Position numbers and translations under genes: made by a program | In this document: piece by piece, positions 1 through 10,968 of the stretch | Position numbering within the stretch: the stretch's first letter is position 1 | Layout of the letters: every line of letters starts with the position of its first letter | Assembly (NCBI RefSeq): GCF_029784155.1 | Contig: NC_073692.1 | Span: 279,082,413 to 279,146,412, forward strand | Length of the DNA stretch: 64,000 nt | Reading direction: 5' to 3' | DNA from: Uranotaenia lowii | Taxonomy: Eukaryota > Arthropoda > Insecta > Diptera > Culicidae | The notes under the pieces: model-generated | Database searches by the model: none | What the model was told of the DNA's origin: nothing | The model's input: the letters and a program-made list of their open reading frames with translations, nothing else

Positions 1-70
1 GAATGAGGTGAATGCATTATTAAACTTTGAAAGCTTAGTTAATTTTTAATTATTATTAGTGAGTACATAC

Positions 71-1176
71 CGTTGGTTTTGCTGTTGTTTTCACCGCCAT
101 GTGGTTACTAATGAATTGCTGCTGTCAGGATTCCTTCAATTTTAAAAATAAATTGAGAAGCCTTTGACGTATATGCTCAGGGTATTTTTTGAAGCATTTT
201 AAATGGAAACAGTTGCAAGCCTTTTTTAAACTTCTGGCAGGTACAGAAGTACCATCCTTTCGGGTGTATGCTTCTCCTCTTACTTTGGCTAATCTGTTGT
301 CTTCTTTCGTCTGCTTTTTAGATTTAACGATGTCTTCCGTGTTCAACTCCTTGAATCCCAAATCACCGGAAGCTTCATCTTCACTGCTGGCTTCTGAAGT
401 GTAAAAAAAGTTGTATTTAGCATTCCATGTGACTTCACTTCGAAAATTTGTCCTTTTTCAACACAGATAATATTTGCAAGATAATTCTCATTTATTATTC
501 AACCATCATTCAAACTTACCATGTTCAATCAATTCGTGTCCTTCGTTGTCAAATATTGTTTGATTGATATACTTTTCAAAGTACTCATTCAAAACAAAAT
601 CGTTCATTTCGACTGCATCCCCCAGAACAATCTCCTCCGTTTCATCGTCCACATCACCTTGGTCATCATCTGACAAAATGACACTCTTTTGATCTTCTTT
701 CGTGACCTCCGGATTATTAAAAGATCGTATTGCCACTGTTTTCTCTAATGTGTTTCGGCCAGGTGTACCAGCTCGACCAAAAGATGTCCGTTCAAAATTG
801 CTCAAATTTGTAAAGAACGAGTCAGCATTTGGTAGAATGCAACTGGAATTGCCCCTTTCTGAGAGTGTTTGTTCCAGTTGTTCTATATCTGCCCTGGGAT
901 TACCGAATACTGGAGTTTTATTTAATGAAGGATTTGAAAGAGTCACTACTGAAATAACCTGTGGTTCCCGGTGTGCAGGGTTTGTTCTAAGGTCTAGAGC
1001 AGATGAATTATGAATCCTTTGCTTTTTGGGGGTAGATGCCGAAATATCAGCAAAAGATAACTCATTCGTTTCGTACGGAATACATTCCGTTCGTGATGTT
1101 TCCTCAAAAGGGTTTACTGATTGATTATCGTCCAATGAAACAGTTTCCGAGCTAGACAACACACGTGCTGCTGCAT
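71..1176 (-). CDS. Two exons of an unnamed gene running off the left edge; exon 2 holds an in-frame TGA
   Basis: Exon 1 (1176 to 520) opens at an ATG directly after an in-frame TAG that could also be a splice acceptor (ttttag). It encodes about 219 residues: Ser/Thr-rich, then an acidic stretch (SDDDQGDVDDETEE). It ends at a strong donor, G|GTAAGT at 519. Exon 2 starts at 393 after acttcag, giving a 126-bp phase-1 intron and an unbroken frame. Exon 2 has the segment RGEAYTRKDGTSVPAR followed by a CNC...KC cysteine cluster. From memory this resembles the N-terminal part of large arthropod proteins annotated with DUF7869, which have a transposase-like evolutionary pattern. A TGA at 127-125 interrupts the frame, yet the same frame stays open for exactly 18 more codons to a good donor, ACG|GTATGT at 70. 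The gene is therefore a recent pseudogene, a sequencing error, or read through. Remaining exons lie outside the window. Splicing is inferred. Confidence 0.5.
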
Positions 1177-4100
1177 CTAAAAGTTATGTGATATTTTGAA
1201 AATTAAATCATTTAATGAAATATGTTACTATATTTACCCAACAATAGTTGAAAGTTCGTAAATTCCATGGTAGAAACCAAAATTTTCGTGAAAATGCCTT
1301 TAAAATCGTACGCTTCGAAAATTCAAACAAGTTTCGCCGTTTTTCAAAACACAACAGTAGTTTCGCCCGGCGTAACTCGAAAAGTGGTAGTAAAATCTCA
1401 AAAGGTAGTTTCGCCTTTTTAACATATAATTTGTATAGGCTAGTTTTTGTTTTAATCTTTACCAAATTTATTTTTAGAATATTAATAGTATAACCGTCTA
1501 TTGAAATCAATAGATAACTGGATTTGTTTACATTTGGAAGTTTCGCCCTTATGAAATGTTACGCAAGAAATGTAAACGAAAATCAAAACAAAATGTCCCG
1601 AATCAAACTAGTATAGACGAAGGCCAGTAGTTTGTAAGATTTTAAATATTGTAAATTTAGATAAAAATTCATTGTTAAAATATAATTTTAGTCTCCACTG
1701 AAGAGGAGTGAAAGCCATAGTAGCTCGAAACGTCTGGACAACTGGTAATAACGTTTTGGATTCTAAAATCCGCCGAAAAACGTCGATGATTCAAATCACA
1801 TCAAAATCGATTTTGGCGAAATTTGACCTAGTATTAGATCAAACATTTTTACATCTTTGGACCAAATTTCAAGGTTTTTCGATGAAAATTGTCAAAGATA
1901 CAGCAAATTTAGTGAAGCAATTCCAAATTTCCCTTTTTTACGGGAAAAGCTGTATCTTTGTTAATCATCATTGTAAAGACTTCAAATTTTGTGGACAGTT
2001 AGTTGGATAGTTTAAATAGATTGTGTGAAATTTTCGTCAAAAAATATAAACCAAGAGAGAAATGGCAGCTTGTCAAAGTTGGAAGTGGGTGCGCAGCTTC
2101 ATGCGATTTCATTCTTTTTTGAACGCAACTGTATGTTTAACCGATAAAAAATGCTGATTGTCGAATTCAGCTCTCTAATTCCAAACTGGTATTTAAACCT
2201 AATTTTGTTTTTCTCTTGTATTTCAGGTAATTAAATTTACAGTCCCTTTAAAAAAGTAAGTACGACACGAGTACAGACTCTGTACAAAACATATTTTTCT
2301 TCAAAAAGATTTGTTCAAACTACTTTAACGGTTGCCAAAAGTTCAAGCTCATGTTTAACCATCGATGTACCTCAAACATGAACACTTCCCACAGTCTAAA
2401 GTCTTGAGCCTCCCAGCTCCAAGGTTCCGAACCAAAGAGCAGCAACCAAGCATTCGAAAGCAAGGTCAGAAGGCCCTCGGCGGCCAAGATTTGCACGGAC
2501 TCATCCGACGAACAGACGAATTCGACAATGAGCAGCAGCATAAGTAGCTGACACATCTCTCATCATCAACGCCAAAAGCCGGAGTTAAGATCATCAACTT
2601 TATCTCGCATATTCGAATGGGTCCGCGATAAAAAAGCGGTGAGCTTTTTGGAATTACTTTTTCATGAGAAGGTGAAAAATACTTTCAATAAGAATCTGTT
2701 GTTGTTTTTGGCCCAGCCAGGCTTTAGTACGGTACCTTGAATCCCGAGCCAAAATAATACCCGGTAATGATGCTTTATCGCTTATTTTACCACCAGTGGA
2801 TAATTATGCTCCCTGATCTGCAGATTACATCTTACCGGTGCGGTGGTGGTTTTACTTGAAATGTCGAAGGTTTGGGGTTGGGCGTTTGTTCCCGTAAATT
2901 ACCTGGAAGCCCGGCTTTGGCTCCACACCGGTTGTTGTTATTTTCGTCAGGTCCAACGGTCAATTTCGTCTGCGAAGAAGAGTTTGCCCATTGTTTGGAT
3001 CGACACGTTTTTCGGTAGAAATTAGCTGGGACAGGGCCGAGCGAGGGGAAGAAAAGGGTTTTGCGATTCGTTGTACTTCTCCGGGAACCATTGATGTTAG
3101 TTGAAAAACTGGCAACAAGTTAGTATTCTTCACTCATAATCCCCGTTTCTGACGATGTGCATTTTGAAGCTCCCATGCGTGTCCATAATGTTTTTTTTCA
3201 ACAGTTACGCTCGAAAGTTTAAGCATCAGTTATTAGCAATTGCCATGAAGATTTTGAAAACGTATCGGTGGGGACATGATCCATGAGTTTTTTTTTGGAA
3301 AGCGAGGCTTATTCAGATCATTTAAATTTACACTCTTATTCAGGAAGGGCTACAAAAGCTAAACGCGGTGGATTTTGGTAAGTCACGTCACGTGACTCGC
3401 AGAATAAGTCTCAAAAATTTGAAATTTTCCTATGCACATGAAAAATAAAATTTCTGCTCAATAACCCAGTTTTTTAAACTAAGTAAATTGAAGATCACTT
3501 TTGATGTGAAGTTAGGCGCTGAAACCGAAAATGATGATGAGAAAAATCTCAGTAGAACAGTTTTTGAGTTACGCTCCAAATATGAAATTTTGGCAAAATA
3601 AAAAAAGTACTTGTTCTTAGATACGAATATCTTGGACTGCATAACATTAATTAGAAATTTCTTTTTTTTTTTTGAAAATTGAAGGTGAATAAATTAGCTA
3701 TCGATCATCTGAACTTCACTTTTGCGTATGAAAAACAGTTTTGTTGATATAGGCGAATTTATGATCGAAATATCGATAAAAAACGCATATTTAATATGGG
3801 CCTTAACTAAGGTTGCCGAAAAAAAAATCTGTGTTTTTGAGTAAAAAAATTCTGATTTTCTGTGATTTTACTTCAAAATTATGTGATGGTTTTCTGTGAT
3901 GCTATTTACTTTAATTTTATTGAAAATTCATGATAAATTGGGTCTTTTGAACATTTTAGTTGGAAAAAATGAATTACCATTACCAATCTTATCATACTTT
4001 TCTAATTCAAAAGAAGAAATTAAAATATTATTTTGGCCAAAAAATTATAATTTTGGAAATCCATTCAAAATTAAAAATTCTGTGAAATCTGTGAATATTC

Positions 4101-4391
4101 CAAAATTATGTGTTCTGTGACATAGATTCTGTGATGAAAATTTGCTCAATATTCTGTGAAATTACAGGAGGTGTAGGGAACATGATCGCATCATTTATCT
4201 AGATCTTGATCTTTACTTTTCTCCAACTAGAACAACCCTTTCGTTGGATACTTTAACATGGATTCACGGACGGTTTACAAAGGTAGTAATACTTGCTGAT
4301 ATCTGCTTCTGATTATCTCAAAATTATGGGTTCAATATGCAGGAACGAAATGTTAAATACTAGTTTGTTTAAACAAAAGAGTATCTTTCTA
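1177..4391. other. Non-coding stretch, AT-rich, with a GC-richer block
   Basis: No convincing gene. The open frames here lack coding features. Near 1330-1550 the motif tagtttcgcc recurs, and about 30 bp near 1546-1575 recur almost exactly near 20041-20070, so this is old repeat sequence. From about 2360 to 3180 composition is more balanced and looks unique; it could be intronic or regulatory. A perfect 10-bp palindrome GTCACGTGAC lies at 3387-3396. Confidence 0.5.
3810..4170 (+). repeat. Interspersed repeat rich in TTCTGTGA motifs, copy 1
   Basis: The block repeats short versions of ttctgtga and aaattatgtg. An inverted, diverged copy lies near 62130-62460: ccatcgcagaattttcggg there mirrors the segment near 3850-3900. 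It is non-coding and unclassified. Confidence 0.5.
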
Positions 4392-4845
4392 TTAACACTA
4401 GAAGGACCGGCAAATTGAATATACCTATTAGTACCGTGACCAGTCAAAATGACTGGTAAAGAGAAATTTTGTTTAACATAATATAATAAAGAGGTTTGCT
4501 TAGGTTGCCAGAATTTAATCAGCACGTATCTTGCAAAGTAGTAGGCCCGTGAGGAACAAAACGATGAAATGTGATGAAAAGTTTTTCAAATTAAAATTAC
4601 CCTTCCGCTCATTTTCAACATCTTTCACCTTATTCTAATCTTCTATCCGTCTATATTCTTTCAATTCTCAAATATTCTTTCTCAAAGAATATAAAATTTC
4701 ACCGATATTATAGCCGATAAAATAATTTCATAAAATAAAACTTACGGTGATTAACTCTTCATTTCAATAATATAATAAACTTTTTTCTTTTGATAATATT
4801 TTTGTTATAAAATAGAAATATTTTATCATCATGGGTTCACGGAAT

Positions 4846-6982
4846 CATGGCCGTAGGAACGGGGGGGTTTTGGGGGTTAAACCCCCCCCCCCCATGAAGG
4901 TCGAAAAATGCCAAGTGAATTTTATTTTCAAGAACATAAAATCTGAAATCTAATCAATTGTTGATGAACAACGAAAATGATTCAAGAGTAACAATAGTGT
5001 AACAATCTCGACTCCATAACCTAAAAATCTCATTCCAGGTCCACAATTTTACAATAGTTTTTCAAAAAATTTCTCACTTGTTGATAATAATAATCCCAAT
5101 GAAGTTAGAATAAGCTTACCGGATTTTGACCAGATTTTCGAATCCTATTTGCAAAGTCAAACGAAAATTTCAGTTGAGTTCCTAGAATTATGTATCTTGT
5201 GTCCAGATCCTTTTTTTCAACAAATTTTGTCAAAATAAACATTCACGATTTGTTGGAAGCTAAATATGATTCTGAATCTACTGATGTGTTTATAAAAAAA
5301 CAGTTTTCCATGTGTTTTTCTTCATAATATTAACGTAATAATTCCAAAAATTGCCAGCATATTGGCCAGATTTTTGAGAAAACTTTAAAACAATATGCCC
5401 TAATTTTGCAAGGTTTTAGGATAAAATTGGCTGAATTTGCCCAGCTCGGATACTCGCGGAAAAATAACTAGTAAGTATTCAGTTTATTGTTCTTGATATT
5501 CAGTTTGGTTCACCATTGGTATAGAATCCTGCTTCGAACCGTGGTGTTGCATTTCAATCTAAAATATGATTAATTTTCCATATTCGAACCTCAAAATTTC
5601 GAAATATGAATAGAAAATATTTAAAATTCAAACCATTTTTAAGACTTGGATCTGAAATTTTTATCCTAAACTTATATGCAAAGTTGAAACAAAAGAAAGT
5701 TCCATGAGTCCAAAACTGAAAAATGTTTTTTTTCTCAGGGATTTTCATCCAAGTTAGTTTATTCATCCCGAAATTGGAAAATGTGAAACAATTTCATCAT
5801 ACACAATTTTATTTAAATGTAAAAGTTCAATTACGAAAAAAAGGTTACATTGAAAACCATGAATTCAGAATCAAATATAAAATTTCTGGTTAAGGTTTTC
5901 TGATGCAAATTTTGCTTTTTGGTTTCAAATTAATAGGATTTCTTATCTGGAATTTAGATTCAGGTTTTGAATTTGGGTTCAAAATGCAGAATTCTGCACA
6001 AATGCGGAACTAAAGTCCAAGGTTTTAATTCAAATTAAGCTCAAATTTAAGTTTTATAATCAATTTTAAAGTATCAATGTTGAAATTTCATTAAAGGTTC
6101 AAATTTAAGGAGATTGCAGTTGGATTACTTTGATTAGCGATTCTAAATTAAAATTTTAAATTCAATCAAAATCAGTTTAGAAACACAAACTTGGTGGAAA
6201 GCACATATTAAAAAATAAGATCTGGATTCATTTCAAAGAATTTGTTTTTTTGAAAAATCCAGATTTTAATTTTGAAAACTTCAATCACAAAATTTAAATT
6301 ATGAAATTTAAATTAATAAATAATAATATTTGAACTTGTTTCTTTTATCCTCAGGTAAAAATTCAGCTGAAAATTTTATTTAACACCATCTACATAACTT
6401 GCAGATTCAAAATCAAAGGTTCTATCTGAAATCTTAAATTTAATCGAGTTTACAATAGTAGAAAATAAACCTTATTTGAATGGTTAACATATTTTTTTAC
6501 TTTTATTTCTGAATATTTGATACATTTTCACCCATGCTTAACATGGTTATGCTTGTAGTTTGGAAGAATAAGCTTGCTAGTTTAAGTGAGTAAAAAAAGC
6601 GTTTTTGTTTCGATTTTATAGTCGTTTATCAACGATGCAGTTGGCGCACCAGTCATTGAAAAACTTATCTGGAACATATGTATTCGATGTTCGATGGGCT
6701 CGATCTCACGGACATCAGTTTAGGAGGCAACTGATTTACCAACTGAGCTAAATCACGAGTCCCTATATTTTTAAAGCTTCATGAAAACAAGGACTTATTT
6801 TCAAAAAAAAAATAACTTTTAATGCAAAAAAAACTTTAACCTGAGTAATTTGTAAAAAAAAAATTGTGCTTAGTACATATACAGTTTTTCACAAGTGTGT
6901 TCATTGTTCAAGCAAAAATGTTATAGAAAAAAAAAAATTTCATCAAAACCCCCCCCATGAGCTGGTTCTTCCTACGGCCCTG
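4846..6982. mobile_element. hAT-like non-autonomous element with 8-bp target duplication
   Basis: Inverted ends CATGGCCGTAGGAAC (4846-4860) and, on the minus strand, CAGGGCCGTAGGAAG (6982-6968). Both sides carry the identical 8-bp duplication CACGGAAT (4838-4845 and 6983-6990). An 8-bp duplication with CAGGG-type ends fits hAT. G/C homopolymers sit just inside both ends. The interior (5550-6480) is AT-rich and made of degenerate aaattt/ttcaaa motifs with no coding potential. Confidence 0.65.
6694..6763 (-). repeat. tRNA-like head of a SINE, minus strand
   Basis: Read on the minus strand it has a pol III A box (TAGCTCAGTTGG), an anticodon-like arm with a 7-bp stem (ATCAGTT/AACTGAT) around GCCTCCTA, and a degenerate B box (GAGATCGAGCCC). 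The acceptor stem does not pair, so this is a tRNA-derived repeat, not a tRNA gene. It lies inside the hAT-like element. The 22.3-kb copy shares the CCTCCTAAACT segment. Confidence 0.55.
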
Positions 6983-7188
6983 CACGGAATCACCTCATTT
7001 TGGCATAGTTGAGGATTGCGTGTATGTCATAACTTGAATATTTCAAATAGTTATCAAAAAATTAATATAAATGACCAATTCTGAAAAGTCTTTTTTTTGC
7101 GAAATTTTAAAACGAAGTATTTAAAAGATATTCAACTAAAAAAGCGTTAAACCAGTCATTTTTACTGGTTCGGTCTTTCTAGTATTAA

Positions 7189-7525
7189 GGACTGTATTCG
7201 AAAAAAAAAAATGTAACACTCTCAATTGTGAATAACTTACCTTATATAACTAGGTATTATCACTGAAAATTTCATCGATTTTTATTCACTCGTTCAAAAG
7301 TGATTATCAAATTAATTTGTTGCATGTTTTCGATTACTCTCTTTTGTCAATATTCAAACTAGGAAGTGGCCGGCTCTGTTTTTAATTATTTCGAAAAGGG
7401 ACCCAGCAAACATTCATGTAACTATATTCCTACGCAATTTTGAAATACGCTCCAAATACATTAGAAAATTACCGTATGAAAGTTACCAAAGGAGCTTTTA
7501 CCTATCAAAGTGGGGACAATGTTTA
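7189..7525. other. AT-rich intergenic sequence
   Basis: No open frame of note. It contains ggaagtggccggc, a short match to the gacgtggccggc segment near 23372, so part may be an old repeat remnant. Confidence 0.4.
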
Positions 7526-8792
7526 TCTTCTATATATATAAAAAGCAATTTCTGTGGGTTTGTTTGTCCTCTATAGACTCAGCCGTCTTAAGAGCTAGAG
7601 AGCTGAAATTTGGCATGGATGCTCATTAGGACCAGGAATGATGAAAAATGTTTTCAGAATTTCGGTTGACCCCTTCTGAAGGGGGTCGTCCATACAAGAC
7701 AAATATTGTTTTCGCGTTTTTACCCTTATTTTCCGTCGGATCGTGATGAAAATTTGCACGTGGGGGTTTTGAGAGATGGAAAATCGATTTCAAGCATTGA
7801 ATTTTGGGTCAGGGGTCGGAAAAAGGGGTCGTCCATATTAACTTTTCATTTTTTTTTCGTGATATTGACGTTAGTGTACATCGGATTGAGCAGAAAATTT
7901 GTGCTCGGATGGTTTTGGGAACAGGTAATCGATTGCCGGTATCAAATTTTGTGTAAGGAGCCAGCCAAAGGGGTCGTCCATATTAACTGTTCGCTATTTT
8001 TGCGATATTGGCGTTATTATACATCGGATTCAGATGAAAATTGGTACACGAGATTTTTGAATGATGAGCAAACGATTGCAGGTATCAAATTTTGTGTAAG
8101 GGACCGACAAAAGGGGTCATCCATACTACCTTTTCAATTTTTTTGTGATATTGAAGTTGTTGTACATCGGATCGAGATTAAAATTTGCTCATAGAAATTA
8201 TGAAGGACGAACAATTGATCCCAATAATCCAATTTTAGGTCAGAAGTCGGCCAAAAAGGACGTTCATATTAACTATTCACTGTATTTTTTTGCGATAGTG
8301 ACGTTATTATGCAATGGATTGGTTTGAAAATTTGCACACGGGAGTTTTGAAGGAAGGGCAATCGATTTCAGAGATCAAAGTTCGGAAAAGAGGCCACACC
8401 GAGGCAACGATCGAGTCGAAATTTATACATGGTTTATTGGGATTGGGACGGTCAATTAATTTCAGATTTCAATATTTGTATCAAACGACAAAAAAGGGGT
8501 CTCATTAACTGTCAAATTTGCTTTGCCATGATCACGTGAGTTTGAATCACATCGCAACGAAAATTCATAAGCGGGGGTGTTTTGGCAAGGTCAATTGTTT
8601 CCTGATTTCAAATTTAGCAGAAAACGACAAAAAAAGTGAACGTACATATAACGTGTTCAACATTTTTGCAATTATTGCTTAAAAATGCATTCGGAATTGC
8701 ATCTGGAAAATGCCTGTAAATTGACATTTATTCAAACTGTTCTAACATATTCTAAATTGAAAGCGAAACGGAGTTCGTATGGGATCAGCTAG
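7526..8792 (+). mobile_element. Helitron-like non-autonomous element
   Basis: Starts A|TCTTCTATATATATAAAAA and ends GGGATCAGCTAG|T, with no terminal inverted repeats or target duplication, as expected for Helitron insertion between A and T with a CTAG end. The 5-prime segment (cctctatagactcagccg) and the 3-prime gatcagctag are shared in style with the element at 16820-17300, which supports one family. No Rep/helicase coding sequence is present. Confidence 0.55.
7684..8640 (+). repeat. Tandem array of about 143-144-bp units inside the Helitron-like element
   Basis: Unit starts marked by ggggtcgtccat or variants lie at about 7684, 7826, 7970, 8113 and 8257, spaced 142-144 bp. Later, more degenerate or shortened units start near 8395, 8496 and 8635. 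Each has a cgatattg...gttattatacatcggat...atgaaaatttgcacacggg...caatcgatt core. Because 144 is a multiple of three, the array yields a spurious 162-residue open frame. Confidence 0.7.
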
Positions 8793-9148
8793 TATAAATA
8801 TAAATTTCACTTCTATCTAAACAGATTCATGCAACCTTATAGAAGCCGTGTGGAAAACATCACTCAAATTAAAGCTTATTTTGTTGTTCAGCACTTTGGG
8901 CAGTGGAAAGGAGAGACCTTGACTACTTGAGGGTAGAAACTGGAATACTTTATTTGAGTAGTAGTAGTAAAATTTGCTTTATTTCTCTGTTTTATGGTTA
9001 ACATTTGATTTTGTCATTTTTGTTGGTCAGCCTAAATGGCTCTACAACCCTGTATCTTAAGTGTTTGAATGACTTTTGATTTTTAATTTTCAATAATGAC
9101 TACAAATTATTTTCACCTTTTTGTGATTTGTTTAAAGAATTTGATAAC

Positions 9149-9971
9149 CTACTTAACTAATATATACATAACCAGCTCGCGAATAATCTGGTGTTCTGAA
9201 TCTTGGCAACATGCCTTGAACCTAAGGATAGTCTCACTGAATCTTTCGTCAAGTGGTTGGATTGAGGCCAGATTATGAACCTCAGATGTACGAGTCCTCG
9301 GGGGTGAGTTAAGGATAATACGAAGGAATTTGTTCTGAACTCGTTGGAGCTTAATGTGGTGTGTTTTAGCGCAGCTCTCCCAGACCGGCATACCGTATTC
9401 AACAACGGGAAGTACTATCTGCTTATAGACAGCAAGCTTGTTTTTCAAGGACAATGTTGATTTTCGATTTGTTAAGAGATATAACGATTTCAGCAAAATG
9501 TTACTTTTAGTGACGATTTTTTCGATATGTTGTCTGAAAATCAGCTTACTATCCAATGTAACACCCAAGTATGTGACTTCATGAGACCACTCCACTGATG
9601 TGTGATTCATTTCGATTAAACATTCCTCATCCGGGATTAGTTTTCGGGGCTGTGAGTGTGGGAAAAGTATTACTTGAGTTTTTGTAGCATTTATTTATAC
9701 ATATCTTCCAACTTGTGAAGTAATCTGTGAGGACATCTAAGCTTCGCTGTAGCTTATTTTTAAGTGCTCGTATTATCCTGCCATTATGGATGACTGCGGT
9801 ATCGTCAGCAAACAACGACAAAGATCCGTTTTCAGGAAGTTGGGGTAAATCCGAAGTGAACAAATTAAAAAGAAGTGGGCCTAGTATGCTTCCCTGTGGG
9901 ACACCAGCTGGAATAACTTGAGGCTCGGAGATATTTCCGTTCAGCGAAACTCGAAATGTCCTCCCCGACAG
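9149..9971 (-). pseudogene. Reverse transcriptase palm and C-terminal part of the Jockey-type element
   Basis: Frame 9980-9627 has VPQGSILGPLLFNLFTSDLP and FADDTAV, the RT motifs that bind primer-template and the catalytic aspartates. A frameshift near 9690 moves the protein into frame 9610-9149, which carries VTYLGVTLD (RT thumb side) and the conserved C-terminal segment VVEYGMPVWESC...LQRVQNKFLR. The enzyme would copy element RNA at the nicked target. The upstream part of the same protein resumes beyond the inserted element at 10969. Not functional. Confidence 0.8.
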
Positions 9972-10968
9972 CCCAAGCAACCAAAAGTTCGAATATCACT
10001 TAAGGAACGAACTAATAAGTTCATATATAGCTGTACAAAAGTTCTGTGGAACTTTTTTGCTGTTCAAAATGCTTTTTCGAGGTCCATGGAACTTCATTCT
10101 TCATCAAGTTCAGCCAATACTCAAAAAAAAGCTTTAAAGTACTGTTTTGGTTTCTGTTTCTACTTTTTGGGAACTTTAAAGTTTGTATGAAGAAAAACAA
10201 TCTACTTGTTACGTACTTCTCATTTTTTTCAAAATCAAGTAGCTATCAAAGGGTTGCAAGTCTTTTGGTACAGCTCAATAGTTCGTAAAAAGTCTCTGTT
10301 GTACTATTTTGTAAACTTGAAAGTTTTTAGTTAGTCCCAACGGGCGTTCAAAAGCAACTTCGTATTATAGAAACTTTGAAGTAGATTTAAAGGCTAAAAT
10401 CTACTTTTTTCGAACTTCAACACGTGTTTGCATAAATAAACCCATCATTACTTGGGAAACAACTATACGAAGTACACATTAAGTTCCAGAAGAACTTTTT
10501 AACAGCTTGAAAGTGGGAATTAAGTAGAAATTAAGAACCTGAAAGTCGTTTTAAAGAAAATCATCACATCGAGTAAAATCGTTGCCTACTCATGATGTTC
10601 ATATAGGGCAACAAGTATGGATCTCAACTTTCAAGCGGTGAGCTCGGGTTCGAGGCTTGGTAAGAACATGTTTTTTAAATGTAATGTGAGTTAGTAACAA
10701 ATATAGTTGATTAATATGAATCAAAATAGCAGACTTGAGAAGGCAATTGAAGGAGCGGAAAAGTAATTTTTTTCGATTTTTTATGCTGCTTATAAAGTGG
10801 ATTTTGAAGCTGGTTAGAAGTTGTTTGACGATTTATTCGAACTTTTTGACAACTTTAAAGTTCGTTTAACTACTTAAAAATTGAGCTGAAAAGAAGTTAT
10901 ATTAGCATACTCGATTAAGCTGATCAAACCTGATAGAGGAATGTTATCCGAACTTTTGGTTGCTTGGG
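9972..10968. mobile_element. Inverted-repeat element with 2-bp target duplication, copy 1 (997 bp)
   Basis: Ends are CCCAAGCAACCAAAAGTT and its exact reverse complement. It splits the Jockey reading frame: the RT protein reads ...KIIKSYL before and SGRTFRV after, and deleting the element plus one copy of AG restores one frame across the join. AG is present on both sides (9970-9971 and 10969-10970), a 2-bp duplication that is not TA. The interior has no transposase. Copy 2 is at 45981-48435 and a partial inverted copy at 41660-41856. Confidence 0.75.

Larger units (their letters stand above)
4392..7188. mobile_element. piggyBac-like element flanked by TTAA, non-autonomous, with a nested insertion
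   Basis: Left end TTAA + CACTAGAAGGACCGG (4392-4410). The right end, read on the minus strand, is TTAA + TACTAGAAAGACCGA (7188-7170). TTAA target duplication and a CNCTAGAAAG-type terminus are the piggyBac signature. Just inside each end is a short palindrome (4439-4457, ACCAGT-CAAAATG-ACTGGT; 7151-7169 similar). No transposase frame is present. Removing the nested 2.1-kb element and its 8-bp duplication leaves about 644 bp, a MITE-sized element. Confidence 0.65.

Noticed and set aside
7706..8194. 162-residue plus-strand frame
   Set aside because: It is produced by the 144-bp tandem units inside the Helitron-like element, with no initiation context or domain.
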